From Tubulanus polymorphus (Eukaryota > Nemertea > Palaeonemertea > Tubulaniformes > Tubulanidae), in assembly GCF_964204645.1 (NCBI RefSeq), contig NC_134034.1, positions 13,831,962 through 13,895,961 of the forward strand: 64,000 nt of DNA, read 5' to 3'. The position numbers and the translations under genes were made by a program. The notes under the pieces were generated by a model, which was not told where the DNA came from, did no database searches, and saw nothing but the letters and a program-made list of their open reading frames with translations. Of the stretch, positions 60,453 to 64,000 are shown piece by piece; within the stretch, counting starts at the first letter, position 1, and every line of letters begins with the position of its first letter.

Positions 60453-61770
60453 TCAGGACTGTCCGGTCCATTTCCAAACGTAACCGCTGCTAAAACCATG
60501 GCAGATATTATCGGATCTGTTTTGCCAAGTCATTTTATATTCGGCCAGTTGAACCAATGATCGGCGGCGAGTGGCGGAGCCGTGTATTGATTGGAGATAG
60601 AGGCGACCCGGATCACCAATCACAATGACTTTACCAGCGCCATGTAAAACGTCCAGCCAATCACAGACGAGTTTAGTAAATTGTTCGTCGTAGAACATGT
60701 CTCCTAATAGAACCACGTCCCATTCTTTACTGCAAATTCCGATTAAGTTCTCGGATGTTTTCTCCAATCTCTCCTCGACCGTAATTAGAGCACCGTCACT
60801 ATTCATTAATCCTCTGTTAGCTTCGAAATTTAAATCCAAACTCAGCAGCGCATCTAAAATTCAAAAATATTTAACATTTGAACCTACAGGAAAACTTCAT
60901 GAAAATATGACGTAGATAATGACAGTAAATCAATAGATTTAATATGGATACAATGTACACCGTAATTTTCTTAAGTTTTTGGGTACAATACATTATAGTA
61001 AACGGTCTTAGAGCTACCGAGCCCGAGTCTCAATTACTGCGTTACGAGACTCTCACCGCCTATCAGTGCCAGGAATCGTCAACTTACCCGTATCAATATC
61101 GTTAGCGATAACTTTCTGAGCACCGGCTTTTAAACAGGCTAGAGAGGTGGCGCCACATCCGCTTCCTACATCTAATACCACTTTAGATCGAACCAGAGTT
61201 TCGTTATCCAAGATAAACCTTCAAATAGATACAAAATGGTGTAAACTGAAATACGAAAACAGATATTAAAGATTCATATATTCATCATCACCTCGTCAAT
61301 GCCTGACCTCCGGGCCAATAAAACGCCCAATACGGCTCTGGAAATGGACTGCCACCGTTCTCTGTCGAGCCGATCGGATCCGCTGTCCATAAGCGACAAT
61401 TCGGGGTTATCAGACGTAGTCCGAATTCTGGGGTCAAGTGGTCGTTTGTCAGTTCAGTTTCATCGACGATCGCTTGGCGGCGCTGTGATTGAGCGTTCAT
61501 ATATCGATTTTCACGAGAGGAACGACCGATTGCCAGACCGCTATTTCTAATTCTGGATCCGCGGAATTTGTGTGGAGTTAAATACTCAGAATCCAAGCGA
61601 TATACAGGCGGCCTACCCTTACAACATCCGGAGAGGCCTCTCTTCGTTGCGATACAGGCGCGAGGACTGTCAGTATCCCGACGAGGACGCATCACCGGAT
61701 AGCGCCCTGGCGATCCCGCAACTGTTCTGCCAATTATGAAATACCGTCGAAGCCAAGACGATGTATGCAT
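60453..61770 (-). CDS. ETFBKMT: ETF-beta lysine methyltransferase-like protein, 3 exons
   Basis: Exons 61770-61292, 61218-61088 and 60853-60453 join in phase to 336 residues. The conserved core begins at LTPEFGLRLITPNCRLW, then DPIGS and PYWAFYWPGGQALTR, a stretch characteristic of ETFBKMT (METTL20). The SAM-binding motif I is VVLDVGSGCGATSLACLKAGA, followed by the acidic NDID at strand 2 and LLGDMFYDEQ after strand 4. Family knowledge: it trimethylates lysines of the electron-transfer flavoprotein beta subunit in mitochondria. The Met at 61770 begins an Arg-rich, acid-free leader (MHTSSWLRRYFIIGRTV) that looks like a mitochondrial presequence. A Met 15 codons upstream (61815) is in frame but adds acidic residues. 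The leader is about 70 residues longer than in vertebrates. Confidence 0.85.
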
Positions 61771-62625
61771 CTTTTTATCTGCGAATTTCAGACAATACCA
61801 ATTTTCATCACTCACACAATCCCCAGGCAGCCTTCAACAAAATGTAAGAAGCAATATAATACATCGGGTAAAATAAAGATTTCATTAGAATTTCAGAAAG
61901 ATGTTGGTGCTGCAGTGCCATGGCCATCGAAATATTGTTTGAAACTTAACGAAATTGTATTCGAGATCCAACTCAACAAGGTTACTATACTAAATTACTG
62001 AGGCGTGGAAACATATTGTTGAAATTAATTTAGTGGAGTCTTTTTTTTCTGATTCAAATGAGGAAGACTATTTGGCAATGTTTCCTACAGGATAAAACGA
62101 TTGTTTATTCAGATCGCACATCGGTCATGAATCGACACATTCAGCTTGATTTAACTGATTTCTTAGTTCCCATGCTTATCCATAGTTTTCGGGGTCCTAC
62201 GGACTTGAAGCGCCGAGTTGGCCTATTGATGACAATCCGGCCGTAATCAGGGCCCGCCTCGATGCTGTTGCAAAATGGGCGACCGCCCGCGAAACTAGAC
62301 CCTGGCAAGCGAGTATTGAGAAAGAGAGTCGGATTCGAACGCTCCCGCAAGTGTCGGTGCTTGATACATAGACGGAATGAATGGTCGAATTAATCAAAAA
62401 CAAGCCCAAGAAATATCGTATCACCTCATACCTATGATACAGATAAAAATTGTCAATTCTTCTCAAACCACGGTAACGGTATTCGAATTAAATGTAAATC
62501 AATTAATTTATTGCTAGTCCGGTGGCGTTGTCGGAATTCAATTCAATTTTATTGCTGGTCCGGTAGCGTTGTCGGAATTCAATTTAATTTTATTGCTGGT
62601 CCGTCAGCGGTGTCCGAAAACAAAC
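61771..62625. promoter_or_regulatory. Divergent intergenic region between ETFBKMT-like gene and PSMC5, with 44-bp tandem repeat
   Basis: Three imperfect tandem copies of TTATTGCTGGTCCGGTAGCG followed by TTGTCGGAATTCAATT occupy 62505-62618, ending a few bases before the PSMC5 start codon. Their position suggests 5' UTR or promoter. The two genes point away from each other, so the region may serve both. Confidence 0.5.
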
Positions 62626-63999
<1,374 letters not shown>

Positions 64000-64000
64000 G

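Noticed and set aside
61299-61550. Plus-strand frame of 83 codons opposite the methyltransferase
   Set aside because: Antisense shadow of exon 1 of the ETFBKMT-like gene.
62300-62345. B-box-like GTTCGAATCC on the minus strand
   Set aside because: No convincing A box or cloverleaf was found at the expected distance.

Overview
This 64 kb window is nuclear DNA from an animal. Genes are split by GT-AG introns, many short exons can be joined in phase, and the DNA between them is rich in minisatellites, small inverted-repeat transposons and one long LINE. The mix of conserved genes (ABCB6, PSMC5, ETFBKMT, a polyamine oxidase, a lachesin-like Ig protein) with a Jockey/CR1-type LINE suggests a marine invertebrate, probably a spiralian such as a mollusc. 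That placement is inference; no species marker was identified.

Layout. 1-103: last coding exon of an unidentified plus-strand gene. 0.9-5.5 kb: non-coding, with two MITEs and a 19-copy 48-bp minisatellite. 5.7-18.2 kb, minus: a 21-exon gene for a nuclear protein with four U1/matrin-type zinc fingers, a Q-rich N-terminus and an SR-rich C-terminal half. 18.7-24.0 kb, plus: an almost complete LINE with intact ORF2. 26.2-27.3 kb, plus: an intronless class A GPCR. 28.5-33.3 kb, plus: an 8-exon lachesin/IgLON-like GPI-anchored protein. 33.9-37.8 kb, minus: a 5-exon FAD polyamine oxidase. 38.3-53.5 kb, plus: a tandem cluster of three paralogous three-Ig-domain genes plus a degenerate fourth first exon. 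54.1-59.6 kb, minus: complete 14-exon ABCB6. 60.5-61.8 kb, minus: ETFBKMT-like methyltransferase. 62.6 kb to the end, plus: 5' half of the proteasome ATPase PSMC5.

The most unusual region is the Ig cluster. The three genes have the same eight-exon plan and the same intron phases. Exon 4 is almost identical between copies, and copies A and B also share a near-identical intron 6, yet most other introns are unrelated and the tails differ. This looks like a young, lineage-specific receptor family shaped by gene conversion. A second theme is repeats that copy splice sites: the ABCB6 exon 8 donor is the first unit of a roughly 0.5-kb minisatellite, and two other donors, one in ABCB6 and one in the zinc-finger gene, sit in short tandem duplications.

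Gene models were built by hand from splice signals, reading phase and remembered family sequences. Every model stated as complete sums to a whole number of codons. No transcript or database search was available.
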